NCBI GenBank assembly: GCA_005889405.1
Contig: VBFY01000008.1
Location: forward strand, 1-50,089
Reading direction: 5' to 3'
DNA: 50,089 nt
DNA from: Chloroflexota bacterium
GTDB lineage: Bacteria; Chloroflexota; Limnocylindria; P2-11E
The notes beneath the pieces are model-generated. The model had not been told where the DNA came from. It was given only the letters and a program-made list of their open reading frames with translations, and searched no databases. Of this stretch, positions 1 to 8,884 are shown piece by piece. The translations under genes and the position numbers were made by a program. How positions within the stretch are numbered: position 1 is the first letter of the stretch; every line of letters starts with the position of its first letter.

Positions 1-870
<870 letters not shown>

Positions 871-872
871 CC

Positions 873-1286
873 GTGCCGATCCGGCTCGAGATCGTCACGC
901 CGGAGAAAGCCGTGTATGCGGACGACGTGGACATGGTCATCGCCCCGGCGACCGAAGGCTACGTCGGGATCTTGCCGCATCACGCTCCACTCCTCACGAC
1001 CCTTGGACCTGGCGAGTTCCGAGTAAAGAAGGGTGGGGTCGAGGAGGTACTCGCCGTTTTCGGCGGCTTCATGGACGTCCGCGGCGACCGGGTCATCGTC
1101 CTCACCGAGGCCGCTGAGCCGGCCGAGGAGATCGACACGCAGCGAGCGCAGGAGGCGCGGGACCGGGCTCAGCAGGTCCTGCAGGCAGGACCGATGTCCG
1201 CGGCCGAGGAGGCTCGGGCGCGTGCGAGCCTGCAGCGCGCACTCGTCCGGATTCGGGTCAGCGAGCGGAGGCGTCGTCGCGTATAG
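873..1286 (+). CDS. atpC: ATP synthase F1 subunit epsilon
   Basis: Epsilon subunit of the F1 central stalk, which couples rotation to catalysis and inhibits ATP hydrolysis. The 137 residues match the usual length. The N-terminal beta-sandwich begins PIRLEIVTPEKAVYADDVD and contains the typical EGYVGILPHHAPLLTTL segment; the C-terminal part (from about residue 90) is the charged helical hairpin. The GTG at 873 is chosen because it lies two bases after the atpD stop and gives the standard N-terminus. It is the last gene of the atp operon; no T-tailed terminator is visible after it. Confidence 0.97.
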   Translation: MPIRLEIVTPEKAVYADDVDMVIAPATEGYVGILPHHAPLLTTLGPGEFRVKKGGVEEVLAVFGGFMDVRGDRVIVLTEAAEPAEEIDTQRAQEARDRAQQVLQAGPMSAAEEARARASLQRALVRIRVSERRRRRV

Positions 1287-1297
1287 CGCTTAGTACT

Positions 1298-1316
1298 ACT
1301 GAACGGTCCGTTCGGT
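1298..1316. promoter_or_regulatory. 19-bp near-perfect palindrome, candidate operator
   Basis: ACtGAACGGtCCGTTCgGT is an inverted repeat with one mismatched pair, lying between atpC and the lipoprotein gene. A 13-bp core (1301-1313) is perfect around a central T. The size and symmetry suit a TetR-type dimer site, but no TetR gene is in the window. It has no T-run, so it is unlikely to be an intrinsic terminator for the atp operon. The function is inferred from symmetry only. Confidence 0.35.
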
Positions 1317-1405
1317 GACAGTACAGGTTTGGCCCTGTGGCGTTCGCTTACCGCTGCGAATACGCTGACGCCGACACGGTCGGGGCCGTGCAGCGGAGTG
1401 GTTGA

Positions 1406-2533
1406 GTGAGGGGTCTGGCGTTTCTCGCGATCGGCGTGGTGCTCCTCGCCTCGTGCGCGGGCGCATCCATCGCACCAACGTCGTCTGAAGCCGATACGAC
1501 CGCGGAAATTGCCACGCCCACCGCCGCTCCCCTGTCGACGCCGTCGCCGACCGCGCAGCCGACCGTCGATCCGCGCCTCTACGCGAAGCTCCGCGTGTTC
1601 GTCGCGTCGGAGACCACCGACCAGGTGTGGGTCTTCGACGGCGCCCCCGACGCGCCGTACGCGCTCGTGACGAAGATCCCGGTGGGACGTATGCCTCATC
1701 AGATGTCCGTCTCACCCGACGGGAAGTTCGTCGCCGTCAACAACCGGATGGGGAACACGACATCGATCATCGATCCGATCGCGATGAAGGAGATCGTCCG
1801 TCTTCCCGTCGGCAAACAGCCGCACGGCATCATCTGGTCGCCGGACGCGAAAACGCTGTTCGTCGCCCACGAGAAGGACGCGTACATCGCGCGCTTCGAG
1901 GAAGGGACGTGGAAGTCGCTTCCGCCGCTCATGGTGGGCGTTCCGCAGCACGTCCTCACGATGAGCGCTGCGAGGCCGAACGAGCTGTGGTTCACGGTCA
2001 CGAACTCGAACGAGAACGATCACCTCCGTGTCTTTGACCTGGATACCAAGGTGATCACGAAAGTGAAAGTGAACGACGTCCACGACGTGTACTTCACACC
2101 GGATGGCAGCGAGATGTGGTCGAGCTCCTCTGGCTTCCTCGACAAGCCATCCGACCGCATGGTCATCTACGATCCGATCGCGAAGACGGTGAAGGAAGAG
2201 ATCCACTTCAAGGGTCGCTATCCCTTCCACACGCTGAAGGCGTTCCAGGACGGCGTGTACTACCCGAGCAACACGAGCGTGATGGTCCTCTCGGATCACA
2301 TCGGACCGTCGCTCCTGTGGGTCGATTGGCGCGAGCGGAACATCATCGGCGAGACCAAGCTGGGTCAACAGCCGTTCCATTCGACGTACGACCCCGAGGG
2401 CAATCGGATGCTCGTGACGACGAACGTCGACGGCATGGTGAACGTGATCGACATGAAGACGCGGCAGGTCGTGCAGAAGCTTCCGGTGACCAAGGCGCAC
2501 GGCATCGCGTCGGTGGGGATCGCCGCGCCCTAG
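1406..2533 (+). CDS. Lipoprotein with YVTN-type beta-propeller
   Basis: A 375-residue exported protein. The N-terminus has a lipoprotein signal peptide with lipobox LLASC (Cys at about residue 17), followed by a Ser/Thr/Pro-rich linker to about residue 55. The rest is a series of beta-propeller blades with repeats such as MSVSPDGKFVAVNNR, GIIWSPDAKTLFVAH and VYFTPDGSEMWSS, the pattern of YVTN/cytochrome-d1-like seven-bladed propellers. Such proteins are surface or periplasmic binding platforms or metal-associated proteins; the substrate cannot be read from the sequence. GTG 1406 is chosen because GGAG lies seven bases upstream (1395-1398) and the signal peptide begins there. A -10-like TACGCT at 1361-1366 gives a leader of about 30 bases. 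Confidence 0.8.
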   Translation: MRGLAFLAIGVVLLASCAGASIAPTSSEADTTAEIATPTAAPLSTPSPTAQPTVDPRLYAKLRVFVASETTDQVWVFDGAPDAPYALVTKIPVGRMPHQMSVSPDGKFVAVNNRMGNTTSIIDPIAMKEIVRLPVGKQPHGIIWSPDAKTLFVAHEKDAYIARFEEGTWKSLPPLMVGVPQHVLTMSAARPNELWFTVTNSNENDHLRVFDLDTKVITKVKVNDVHDVYFTPDGSEMWSSSSGFLDKPSDRMVIYDPIAKTVKEEIHFKGRYPFHTLKAFQDGVYYPSNTSVMVLSDHIGPSLLWVDWRERNIIGETKLGQQPFHSTYDPEGNRMLVTTNVDGMVNVIDMKTRQVVQKLPVTKAHGIASVGIAAP

Positions 2534-2545
2534 TCTTGCCGGGCG

Positions 2546-3019
2546 ATGCTCATGCGACTCCTGGCCGCGTTGTTCAACGCGTTCCCGGTGCGCTGGCAAC
2601 GGCGCTTCATGACCGCGGCGCACGACCGTTTCCTCGTCGGCGTCACCGGCCTCGGGGTGGACGAGAACGGCCGGGTACTCCTCGCGCGCCACCGCTTCGG
2701 CGCGCCACAGTGGCGATTCCTCGGCGGCTTCCTAGAACCCCGCGAGCGAGTCGAGGACGCACTTGCGCGCGAGATACGCGAGGAGACCGGCCTCGTCATC
2801 GAGGTGGGGCCGGTCCTCGAGGTCGTGACCGGATACCGCTGGGAGCGTGTCGAGATCGTGTTCGCGTACCGCGTGACCGGCGGCACGGCCGTCCTCACGA
2901 GCGAGATCGAGGAGCTCCGTAGCTTCCCGCCCGACGAGCTGCCCGAGGTGCGTGCCGATCAACGCGGGCTCATCGAGCGTCATGCGGCCACCGCGATCGC
3001 GTGGTCAAAGGCGCACTGA
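2546..3019 (+). CDS. Nudix hydrolase
   Basis: A 157-residue Nudix-fold pyrophosphohydrolase that would cleave a nucleoside diphosphate linked to another group. The Nudix box (G-x5-E-x7-REUxEExGU) is complete: it starts at GGFLEPRERVEDALA and continues REIREETGLV, around residues 63-86, so Mg2+ binding and catalysis should be intact. The first about 30 residues (LMRLLAALFNAFPVRWQRRFM) form an amphipathic or hydrophobic helix that many cytosolic Nudix enzymes lack; membrane association is possible. TAGTCT at 2531-2536, overlapping the stop of the preceding gene, resembles a -10 element nine bases before the ATG. Substrate unknown. Confidence 0.9.
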   Translation: MLMRLLAALFNAFPVRWQRRFMTAAHDRFLVGVTGLGVDENGRVLLARHRFGAPQWRFLGGFLEPRERVEDALAREIREETGLVIEVGPVLEVVTGYRWERVEIVFAYRVTGGTAVLTSEIEELRSFPPDELPEVRADQRGLIERHAATAIAWSKAH

Positions 3020-3125
3020 GGCAGTGGGGCACGTCGCTCTCTCGAAACGGGCCCGCTCCGTTGACTTGGTCACGATTCGGCTTTCCCGCGGTCTCGACTC
3101 TCGTTCGCGACGTGCCCACTGCCTC
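3018..3125. repeat. Inverted repeat, 20/19-base arms, about 69-base spacer
   Basis: The left arm (3018-3037, starting inside the Nudix stop codon) and the right arm (3107-3125) are reverse complements except for one extra G in the left arm. The spacer 3038-3106 shows no coding potential. The RNA could form a long stem just after the Nudix gene. The rest of the gap up to the VOC gene (3126-3251) is pyrimidine-rich with no recognisable gene, and repeats the 11-mer ACTCTCGTTCG (3097-3107 and 3240-3250). The region was examined for a tRNA and none could be folded. Confidence 0.6.
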
Positions 3126-3251
3126 CCTTCCTCTTCAACGGTTCGCGATGCACCCCCTGACTCGCCTCGTTCCGCCTCCGATGCGCCCGCTGTCTCCTCC
3201 GCGCACGCGTCGCGCCCGCTGTCGTGCGCCCGGGCGTGGCACTCTCGTTCG

Positions 3252-3638
3252 ATGAGAGTCCAGCGCATCGACCACGTCGTCCTCACCGTCGCCGATCTCG
3301 ATAAGACGATCGCGTTCTATGAGCGGGTGCTTGGCATGACGGCGGTCTCGTTCGGCGAGGGACGGCGAGCGCTCGCGTTCGGCGATCAGAAGCTGAACCT
3401 GCACCAGGCCGGTCGTGAGTTCGAGCCAAAGGCGCGCAGGCCGGCACCTGGCGCGATCGACCTCTGCTTCACGACCGACGTTCCGCTCGAAGATGTCGCG
3501 GCGCACCTCCGGAGATGCGCGGTCGAGATCGAGCTCGGTCCCGTTGACAAAATCGGCGCTCGCGCGGCGCTGCGCTCCCTCTACTTCCGGGATCCCGACG
3601 GCAACCTCATCGAGTTGTCGAACGAGGTGAGGGCCTAA
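3252..3638 (+). CDS. VOC (glyoxalase/bleomycin resistance-fold) protein
   Basis: A 128-residue vicinal-oxygen-chelate protein, a metal-dependent fold used by glyoxalases, dioxygenases and antibiotic-binding proteins. The paired beta-alpha-beta-beta-beta modules are visible: IDHVVLTVADLDKTIAFYER at residues 5-24, with the first metal-ligand His in IDHV, then LNLHQAG, and a C-terminal FRDPDGNLIELS motif carrying the usual Glu ligand. ATG 3252 is chosen because it begins immediately before the first strand; the frame is open further upstream but that part has no domain character. It stands alone between the Nudix gene and the convergent HicB-DinB gene. The substrate is not predictable. Confidence 0.88.
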   Translation: MRVQRIDHVVLTVADLDKTIAFYERVLGMTAVSFGEGRRALAFGDQKLNLHQAGREFEPKARRPAPGAIDLCFTTDVPLEDVAAHLRRCAVEIELGPVDKIGARAALRSLYFRDPDGNLIELSNEVRA

Positions 3639-3676
3639 CTCTGTCTTTCGTCTGACCGCCGAGCGCGGCGACGCGA

Positions 3677-4342
3677 TCAGCGGTCCTGCCCGGCTTTGCC
3701 GAGAGCGGCAACGATCTCAGTTATGTGCTGGTAATGCTCGAATTGATGCTCGAGCAAGCGTCGCATGACGCGCTTCGTGGTCCAGCGTCGCCCCATGATC
3801 GTGTGGTCGCGCCAGTCATCGGGCTCCATCACGCTGAAGCGCTGGACGATGATGCGATGCACGGCCTGATATGAGCTCAGCGGATCGGCCGGCCACTTCT
3901 CCAGACGAGAGAGAAGCGCGATGTCCGTCGTCATCATGTGCTCGAGCGCCTGTCGGACGCTCCACGTCCCCTCGGTGGGGACTTTTTCCATCTGGTCGGG
4001 CGAGAGCTTGCTCACGAGCGCAATGACCGCGGCGCGCGACGCCTCGTACTGATGGAGGAAGTCGCGTACCTGGTGCTCCTCGAATGGCTGATCCTCTCCG
4101 GGCACCAGCGGCGGCGTCTCCAGCTCGCCGACGGAAAGCTTGTCGGGGTCGATGTCCTTCCAGTGATCGATCGCGACGCCGTGCGCCTCGAGCAGCGCGC
4201 GGTAATCGGAGAACACACGCCGCGCTTTTGCGATCGCTTCGTCGCGCGTCTTTCCGGACGCCACGCATCCGGGGAGGATGGGGATGATGGCGAGGAAATA
4301 GCCAGGCTGCGCTTCTGCCGCATAGATCATCGCTTCAGTCAT
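3677..4342 (-). CDS. HicB-like N-terminus fused to DinB-like domain
   Basis: A 221-residue two-domain protein. Residues 1-50 resemble the HicB partial RNase-H fold (AEAQPGYFLAIIPILPGCV, then the TRDEAIAKA helix). Residues about 85-220 form a DinB/YfiT-like four-helix bundle with the spaced histidines of the putative metal site (LEHMM; HQFEHYQH). No HicA toxin gene is adjacent, so the HicB part is more likely a ligand or protein-binding module than an antitoxin. The ATG at 4342 overlaps the stop of the DtxR-type gene by four bases (ATGA), so the two are probably translationally coupled and iron-controlled together. The frame is open upstream, but that part is the antisense of coding DNA. Confidence 0.82.
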   Translation of the reverse strand: MTEAMIYAAEAQPGYFLAIIPILPGCVASGKTRDEAIAKARRVFSDYRALLEAHGVAIDHWKDIDPDKLSVGELETPPLVPGEDQPFEEHQVRDFLHQYEASRAAVIALVSKLSPDQMEKVPTEGTWSVRQALEHMMTTDIALLSRLEKWPADPLSSYQAVHRIIVQRFSVMEPDDWRDHTIMGRRWTTKRVMRRLLEHQFEHYQHITEIVAALGKAGQDR

Positions 4343-4989
4343 ACCGCCATCCACACCTTCTGCCCGCAGTCGGGGCGGAGCGAACGCACGTTGCCGTCCA
4401 CCGCGACGCGCAGCGTCCCCGGGCGCTGCTCGATCACCTCGAGCGTGACCCCCGGACGCACGCCCTGCGTGTCGAGGTATTCGAGGAAACCAGGCTCGTG
4501 TTCGAACTGGTCGGGGATACGTTCGACGGTGGCGCGCTCTCCGATAGCGAGGCGCTCGAGCGGTCGCGTTGGACGCGGCGTCGTGCCAGGCATGGGGTTG
4601 CCGTGCGGGCACGTCTGGGGATCGCCGAGGACGCGTACGAGGCGCTCCTCCATCTCCGGCGACATCGCGTGCTCGATGCGCTCGGCCTCCTCGTGCGTCT
4701 TCCACCACTCGTAACCGAGAAGGTCGACCAGCATCCGTTCCGCGAGTCGGTGCCGGCGGACGATCGAGCTCGCGGCCTCCAGCCCGCGCTCGGTAAGACG
4801 GACCTCTCTCCGCTCGTCCAGCTGCAGCAGTCCGTCCCGCGCCATGCGATGGACCATCTCCGACACCGACGCCGGCGATATGCGCAGGAACTCCGCGAGG
4901 CGCGCGCCGATGACCTGGCCGCCCTCGTCGGCCAGCGTGTAGACGGCCTGGAGGTACTCCTCGGTCGCTGGGGAGGCCTGCGTCGTCAT
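4339..4989 (-). CDS. DtxR/IdeR/MntR-family metal-dependent repressor
   Basis: A 216-residue transcriptional repressor that binds DNA when loaded with Fe2+ or Mn2+. Residues 7-70 form the winged helix (EEYLQAVYTLADEG; recognition helix in ISPASVSEMVHRMARDGLL). Residues about 70-135 are the metal-binding dimerisation domain (RRHRLAERMLVDLLGY; HEEAERIEHAMSPEMEERL), with the typical His/Glu/Cys ligand region reaching DPQTCPHGNPMP. Residues about 145-216 match a FeoA/SH3-like C-terminal domain. It is divergent from the FTR1 iron permease, with two DtxR-box-like sites between them, which favours iron over manganese as co-repressor. Start ATG 4989. It is translationally coupled to the HicB-DinB gene. 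Confidence 0.93.
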   Translation of the reverse strand: MTTQASPATEEYLQAVYTLADEGGQVIGARLAEFLRISPASVSEMVHRMARDGLLQLDERREVRLTERGLEAASSIVRRHRLAERMLVDLLGYEWWKTHEEAERIEHAMSPEMEERLVRVLGDPQTCPHGNPMPGTTPRPTRPLERLAIGERATVERIPDQFEHEPGFLEYLDTQGVRPGVTLEVIEQRPGTLRVAVDGNVRSLRPDCGQKVWMAV

Positions 4990-5014
4990 TCTTGACCTGC
5001 CAGGTCGGAAATTG

Positions 5015-5050
5015 TTAGGCTGGCCTCGGGGGTCTGTTAGGCGTCCCTAA
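5015..5050. promoter_or_regulatory. Two DtxR/IdeR-box-like operators in divergent promoter
   Basis: TTAGG-cgtc-CCTAA at 5037-5050 is a perfect inverted repeat with the half-sites and four-base spacing found inside the known IdeR/DtxR consensus. A weaker copy, TTAGG-ctgg-CCTcg, lies at 5015-5028, 22 bases upstream. On the plus strand TTGACC (4993-4998) and TAGGCT (5016-5021), 17 bases apart, can serve as -35 and -10, with the first box over the -10. A further palindrome GACCTgccAGGTC is at 4994-5006. Binding would control both the repressor and the permease. Confidence 0.65.
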
Positions 5051-5092
5051 GACCGAAGACAGCCGCTACCGAGTATCGCACCGGGAGATGAA

Positions 5093-5938
5093 GTGAGCGC
5101 GGGCGACATCAGTGCGCTGGTCCTCAGTCTTCGCGAGGGCATCGAGATGGCTCTCGTTGTCGGCATCGTTGTCGCCTACCTCGGTCAGATCGGCGCAAAA
5201 GGCGCCCGCAAGTGGGTCTGGGCCGGTGCTGTCGCCGCGGCTGGTGTGAGCCTGCTGGCCCTTGGGATCCTCAATGCGCTGAACGCGGAGTTCGAAGGCA
5301 CCACCGAGCAGATCTTCGAGGGGACGACGATGCTGCTCGCGACGTTCTTCCTGACCTGGATGGTCTTCTGGATGCTCCGCAACGCACGCTATCTGAAGTC
5401 CGAGCTGCAACGCGGCGTCGAGGATGTGCTCGCGCGGGGCGGCGTGGCCTGGGGTCTTTTCCTGCTCGTCTTCTTTGCGGTGGTGCGCGAAGGAGTGGAG
5501 CTTGCGCTCCTGCTTTTCGCGGCTCCGGGTGAGGGAAAGCTCGTCGGATCGGTGATCGGTCTCGCGCTCGCGATCGGTGTGGGGGTCTTGATCTACGCGT
5601 TCGGGCGGCGGGTCGACCTGCGGACGTTCTTCAGGGTCACGACCGTGATCCTCATCCTGTTCGCCGCTGGACTGTTCTCGCATGCCGCTCACGAGTTCGC
5701 CGAGGCGGGTCTGCTCGCGCCGATCGAGGGCCCGCTGCTTTGGACGACGCGGGAGTGGCTGCCTGAGGATTCCGGTCTGGGTTCGATCCTCCGGGCGCTG
5801 CTCGGGTACGCCGAGTCGCCGCACGCGATCGAGGTCGTCGCGTACGTCTCCTACTTCGTCGGCGTGTGGCTGCTTTCGAAGACCAACTTCATCCGTCCCG
5901 CGGTCCGCGCGACAGCGGACGCGACGCGCACCGTCTGA
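5093..5938 (+). CDS. FTR1-family high-affinity iron permease
   Basis: A 281-residue integral membrane iron permease of the FTR1/EfeU family. Both signature REGxE motifs are present (R14-E-G-I-E18 in helix 1 and R132-E-G-V-E136 in helix 4); these carry the iron-coordinating glutamates. About seven hydrophobic segments are visible, including [15 protein letters not shown] and [18 protein letters not shown], and the length is normal. GTG 5093 has GGGAG about six bases upstream; the nearby ATG at 5088 runs into a stop after one codon. No EfeO or EfeB partner or ferroxidase lies next to it, so the electron or ligand partner, if needed, is elsewhere. The DtxR-type boxes upstream imply repression by iron. 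Confidence 0.94.
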   Translation: MSAGDISALVLSLREGIEMALVVGIVVAYLGQIGAKGARKWVWAGAVAAAGVSLLALGILNALNAEFEGTTEQIFEGTTMLLATFFLTWMVFWMLRNARYLKSELQRGVEDVLARGGVAWGLFLLVFFAVVREGVELALLLFAAPGEGKLVGSVIGLALAIGVGVLIYAFGRRVDLRTFFRVTTVILILFAAGLFSHAAHEFAEAGLLAPIEGPLLWTTREWLPEDSGLGSILRALLGYAESPHAIEVVAYVSYFVGVWLLSKTNFIRPAVRATADATRTV

Positions 5939-5993
5939 TCACCGCGCGCGACCACAACGCGCGCTGTCTGGCGACGTTCTAGATTTGGTCCAG

Positions 5994-7013
5994 ATGTTCA
6001 CCAAACAGATCGGCATCGACCTCGGCACGGCCAACATCATCGTCTACGTCCGCGGCAAGGGCATCGTCCTCACCGAACCATCGGTGGTCGCCCTCGCGCA
6101 CGACGATGGGTCGCCGCGACCGCGCATCGTCGCGGTCGGTGAGGAGGCCCGTCTGATGCTTGGCCGGACGCCGGGGAACATCACCGCCATGAAGCCGATG
6201 CGCGACGGCGTCATCGCCGACTACGTCATCACCGAACACATGCTCAAGCACTTCATCGACAAGGTCTGCGGTCGGATACGCATCTTCCGTCCCGAGCTCA
6301 TGATCTGCGTACCGTCAGGCGTGACGAGCGTCGAGCGGCGCGCGGTGAAGGACGCCGCGATCCGCGCGGGTGCGCGCGCGGCGCATCTGATCGAAGAGCC
6401 CCTTGCCGCCGCGATCGGCGCGAACATCCCGATCTCGGGTCCGAGCGGGAACCTCATCATCGACATCGGCGGCGGCACAGCGGAGATCGCGGTCATCTCA
6501 CTCGGCGGCATCGTCGTGTCGCGGAGCGTGCGCGCGGCGGGCAACAAGCTCGACGAGGCGATCGCGAACTTCGTGCGCAAGCGGTACAACCTCATGATCG
6601 GCGAGCGCACCGCGGAGGATGTGAAGATCCAGATCGGGTCCGCGCTCGCGATGGACCAAGAGCTCACGATGGAGGTACGCGGCCGCGATCTCATCGCGGG
6701 TCTCCCGCGGACCATCACCATCGGGAGCAACGAGATCACCGAGGCGATGGACCCGGTGCTGCAGCAGATCATCACCTCGGTGAAGGCCGTGCTCGAAGAG
6801 ACGCCGCCCGAGCTGGCGTCGGACGTCATCGATAAGGGCATGGTCCTCTCCGGCGGCGGCGCGCTCCTTCGCAACATGGACAAGCTCCTCACGCAGGTCA
6901 CCGGGGTCGCCTGCTACGTCGCCGAGAATCCCCTCTACTGCGTGGCCAAAGGCACCGGTCTCGCGCTCGAGCACATCGAATTCTTCCGCAGAAGCCTCGT
7001 CGCCGTCCATTAG
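5994..7013 (+). CDS. mreB: MreB/Mbl-type rod-shape actin homologue
   Basis: A 339-residue bacterial actin that polymerises under the membrane and organises wall-synthesis complexes. Actin-fold nucleotide motifs are in order: phosphate-1 [14 protein letters not shown] (residues 5-18), [13 protein letters not shown] (about 155-167), and the adenosine motif [15 protein letters not shown] (about 280). MreB hallmarks such as [20 protein letters not shown] and [16 protein letters not shown] are present. ATG 5994 is the natural start; the longer open frame upstream lies inside the FTR1 gene. A TAGATT at 5980-5985 is a possible -10, eight bases before the ATG. mreC and mreD do not follow; the next genes are glycan-assembly genes, so the gene may be a stand-alone paralogue. 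Confidence 0.95.
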   Translation: MFTKQIGIDLGTANIIVYVRGKGIVLTEPSVVALAHDDGSPRPRIVAVGEEARLMLGRTPGNITAMKPMRDGVIADYVITEHMLKHFIDKVCGRIRIFRPELMICVPSGVTSVERRAVKDAAIRAGARAAHLIEEPLAAAIGANIPISGPSGNLIIDIGGGTAEIAVISLGGIVVSRSVRAAGNKLDEAIANFVRKRYNLMIGERTAEDVKIQIGSALAMDQELTMEVRGRDLIAGLPRTITIGSNEITEAMDPVLQQIITSVKAVLEETPPELASDVIDKGMVLSGGGALLRNMDKLLTQVTGVACYVAENPLYCVAKGTGLALEHIEFFRRSLVAVH

Positions 7014-7022
7014 GTAGGGGTC

Positions 7023-7757
7023 GTGTCGGCGCGGGTCGACGTGCTCGGCGTGGGCTTCGACCGCGTCCATCTCGCCGCTGCGACCGAGCAGGTGCTGCGC
7101 CGTCTCGATGCCGACGAGCGCACCTTCGTGATCACCGCGAACCCCGAATTCGTGATGCTCGCGCGGCGGGACGAATCGGTCGCCCAGATCGCGCGGGAGG
7201 CGCAGCTCGTCGTCGCCGACGGCAGCGGAGTCGTCGCCGCATCGCGTCTCCTGGGCGACCCGCTGCCTCGCGTTCCCGGTCGCCTTCTCGTCGACGCGCT
7301 CGTGCCGCATCTCGCCCAGCGGCGCTCGCCGATCTTCTTCCTCGGTGCGGCACCCGGCGTGGCGGAACGGGCCGCAGCCGAGCTGCGCCGCCGCGCACGC
7401 GGTCTCGTCGTCGCCGGCGTCCACGCCGGATCGGCCGAGCCCGACGACGACGCGGTGTCCGTCGCGCGGATCCGCGACAGTGGCGCGCGGGTGCTGTTCG
7501 TCGCGTACGGCATGCCGAAGCAGGAGCGCTGGATCGCGCGCAACCTCGCCGCGTTGCCCGCGGTGCGTCTCGCGGTCGGTGTCGGTGGCGTATTCGATCA
7601 GCTCGCCGGCGTTCAGAAGGTTCCGCCCGCCATTTTTCACGCGATTGGTCTCGAATGGCTGTGGCGACTCGTGCGCGAGCCGCGACGGTGGCGGCGGCAG
7701 CGGGTCCTGCCGGTGTTCGCGCTGCTGGTGCTGCGGAGGCGCCTCCTGGGCCGATGA
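7023..7757 (+). CDS. WecG/TagA/CpsF-family glycosyltransferase
   Basis: A 244-residue GT26-family enzyme that adds a sugar (ManNAc-type in TagA, ManNAcA in WecG) to a lipid-linked GlcNAc acceptor at the membrane. The family signature is clear: T38-A-N-P-E near the N-terminus, D66 in VVADGSGVV (equivalent to the Thr and Asp known to matter in TagA), the YGMPKQERWIARN block, and GVGGVFDQLAG. The C-terminus is arginine-rich with hydrophobic stretches, as expected for membrane attachment. GTG 7023 follows the mreB stop by nine bases with an AGGGG ribosome-binding site. It is first of a coupled run; its stop overlaps the GT4 gene start. Confidence 0.92.
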   Translation: MSARVDVLGVGFDRVHLAAATEQVLRRLDADERTFVITANPEFVMLARRDESVAQIAREAQLVVADGSGVVAASRLLGDPLPRVPGRLLVDALVPHLAQRRSPIFFLGAAPGVAERAAAELRRRARGLVVAGVHAGSAEPDDDAVSVARIRDSGARVLFVAYGMPKQERWIARNLAALPAVRLAVGVGGVFDQLAGVQKVPPAIFHAIGLEWLWRLVREPRRWRRQRVLPVFALLVLRRRLLGR

Positions 7758-8884
7758 AGCTCGCGCTCGCGCACGAGTACTTCGCCGCCCGCGGTGGCGC
7801 GGAGCGCGTCGTCGACGTGCTGCACGCGATGTGGCCCGGGGCGCCGGTCTACACGTTCTTTCACGACCGCGCTCGCTACGGTGATCTCGCGCGCTGGGAG
7901 CTGCGCACCAGCTATCTGCAGCAGTTCCCGATCGGCGGCGGCATGCATCGCGTGCTGTTGCCGCTGTATCCGAGCGCCGCGCGGCGGCTCCGCGTCGCCG
8001 ACGACACCGATGTCGTCCTCGTGTCGACCAGCGCGTTCATCAAAGGACTACGGCTTGCCGACCGCACGGTCGAGGTCGCGTACTGCCACTCGCCGACGAG
8101 GTATCTGTGGGACTCGAGCGAGGAATATCTGCAGGATGAGGTCCCCGCGCCCCTTCGCGGAGTCGTGAGCGAGCTGCTTGCCGGTCTTCGTGATACCGAC
8201 CTGGCCTTCGCCTCGCGCGTCGACCGGTGGATCGCGAACTCGGCCGTCGTCGCCGAACGGATCCGCCGGTACTACGACCGCGAGAGCGAGGTCGTGCATC
8301 CGCCGGTCGACGTCGACACGTTCACGGCGCAGCGCGAACGCGGAGATTTCTGGGTCTACGTCGGACGGCTGTCCGCGTACAAGCGCGCCGACATCGCCGT
8401 TCGCGCGTTCGCTCGGCTTGGCATGCGTCTGGTCGTCGTGGGCGAGGGACGCGAGCGCGCCGCGCTCGAGGCGGTCGCGCGCGACAGCTCGCAGCGGCCG
8501 CTGGGGAACATCGCGTTCGCGGGGCGCCTCGATGACGCCACGCTGCGGCAGCTGCTCGGCGCCGCGCGCGGTGTCATTTTCCCAGCGGAGGACGACTTCG
8601 GGATCGTGTGCGTCGAAGCGCTCGCGTCAGGTGCGCCCGTCGTCGCGCTCGCAGCCGGCGGCGCGCCCGAGATCGTGCGCGATGGGATCGACGGTGCGCT
8701 CGTCGCCAACGCGGATCCCGACGCATTCGCCGATGCAGTGCTGCGCGTCGAGCAGCGCGCGTGGGATGTGGACGAGTTGCGGCGCTCCGCGCGGCGTTTC
8801 GATGTGTCACGATTCCGAGACCGCATCCGCCGCGTCGTCGACGATGCGCTCGCGCGCGGGCGGAGCACGCGGGGGATCGCATGA
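7754..8884 (+). CDS. Glycosyltransferase family 4 (GT-B fold)
   Basis: A 376-residue retaining glycosyltransferase. The N-terminal Rossmann-like half starts MKLALAHEYFAARGGAERVV, the glycine-rich acceptor-side loop. The C-terminal half holds WVYVGRLSAYKRADIAVRAF, the nucleotide-sugar-binding beginning, and the E-x7-E type motif EDDFGIVCVEALASG. It would transfer a hexose in the cytosol to a lipid-linked glycan begun by the upstream WecG-type enzyme. The ATG at 7754 overlaps the previous stop by four bases, and its own stop overlaps the PHP gene start, so the genes are translationally coupled. Donor and acceptor sugars cannot be read from the sequence. Confidence 0.93.
   Translation: MKLALAHEYFAARGGAERVVDVLHAMWPGAPVYTFFHDRARYGDLARWELRTSYLQQFPIGGGMHRVLLPLYPSAARRLRVADDTDVVLVSTSAFIKGLRLADRTVEVAYCHSPTRYLWDSSEEYLQDEVPAPLRGVVSELLAGLRDTDLAFASRVDRWIANSAVVAERIRRYYDRESEVVHPPVDVDTFTAQRERGDFWVYVGRLSAYKRADIAVRAFARLGMRLVVVGEGRERAALEAVARDSSQRPLGNIAFAGRLDDATLRQLLGAARGVIFPAEDDFGIVCVEALASGAPVVALAAGGAPEIVRDGIDGALVANADPDAFADAVLRVEQRAWDVDELRRSARRFDVSRFRDRIRRVVDDALARGRSTRGIA

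Noticed and set aside
2116-2922. Plus-strand frame spanning the lipoprotein and Nudix genes
   Set aside because: It overlaps two well-supported genes and is Arg/Gly-rich without any motif.
3005-3286. Possible tRNA or small minus-strand protein in the gap before the VOC gene
   Set aside because: No cloverleaf with acceptor, anticodon and T-arm could be assembled; the minus-strand frame has low-complexity Arg/Glu-rich content and overlaps the inverted repeat.
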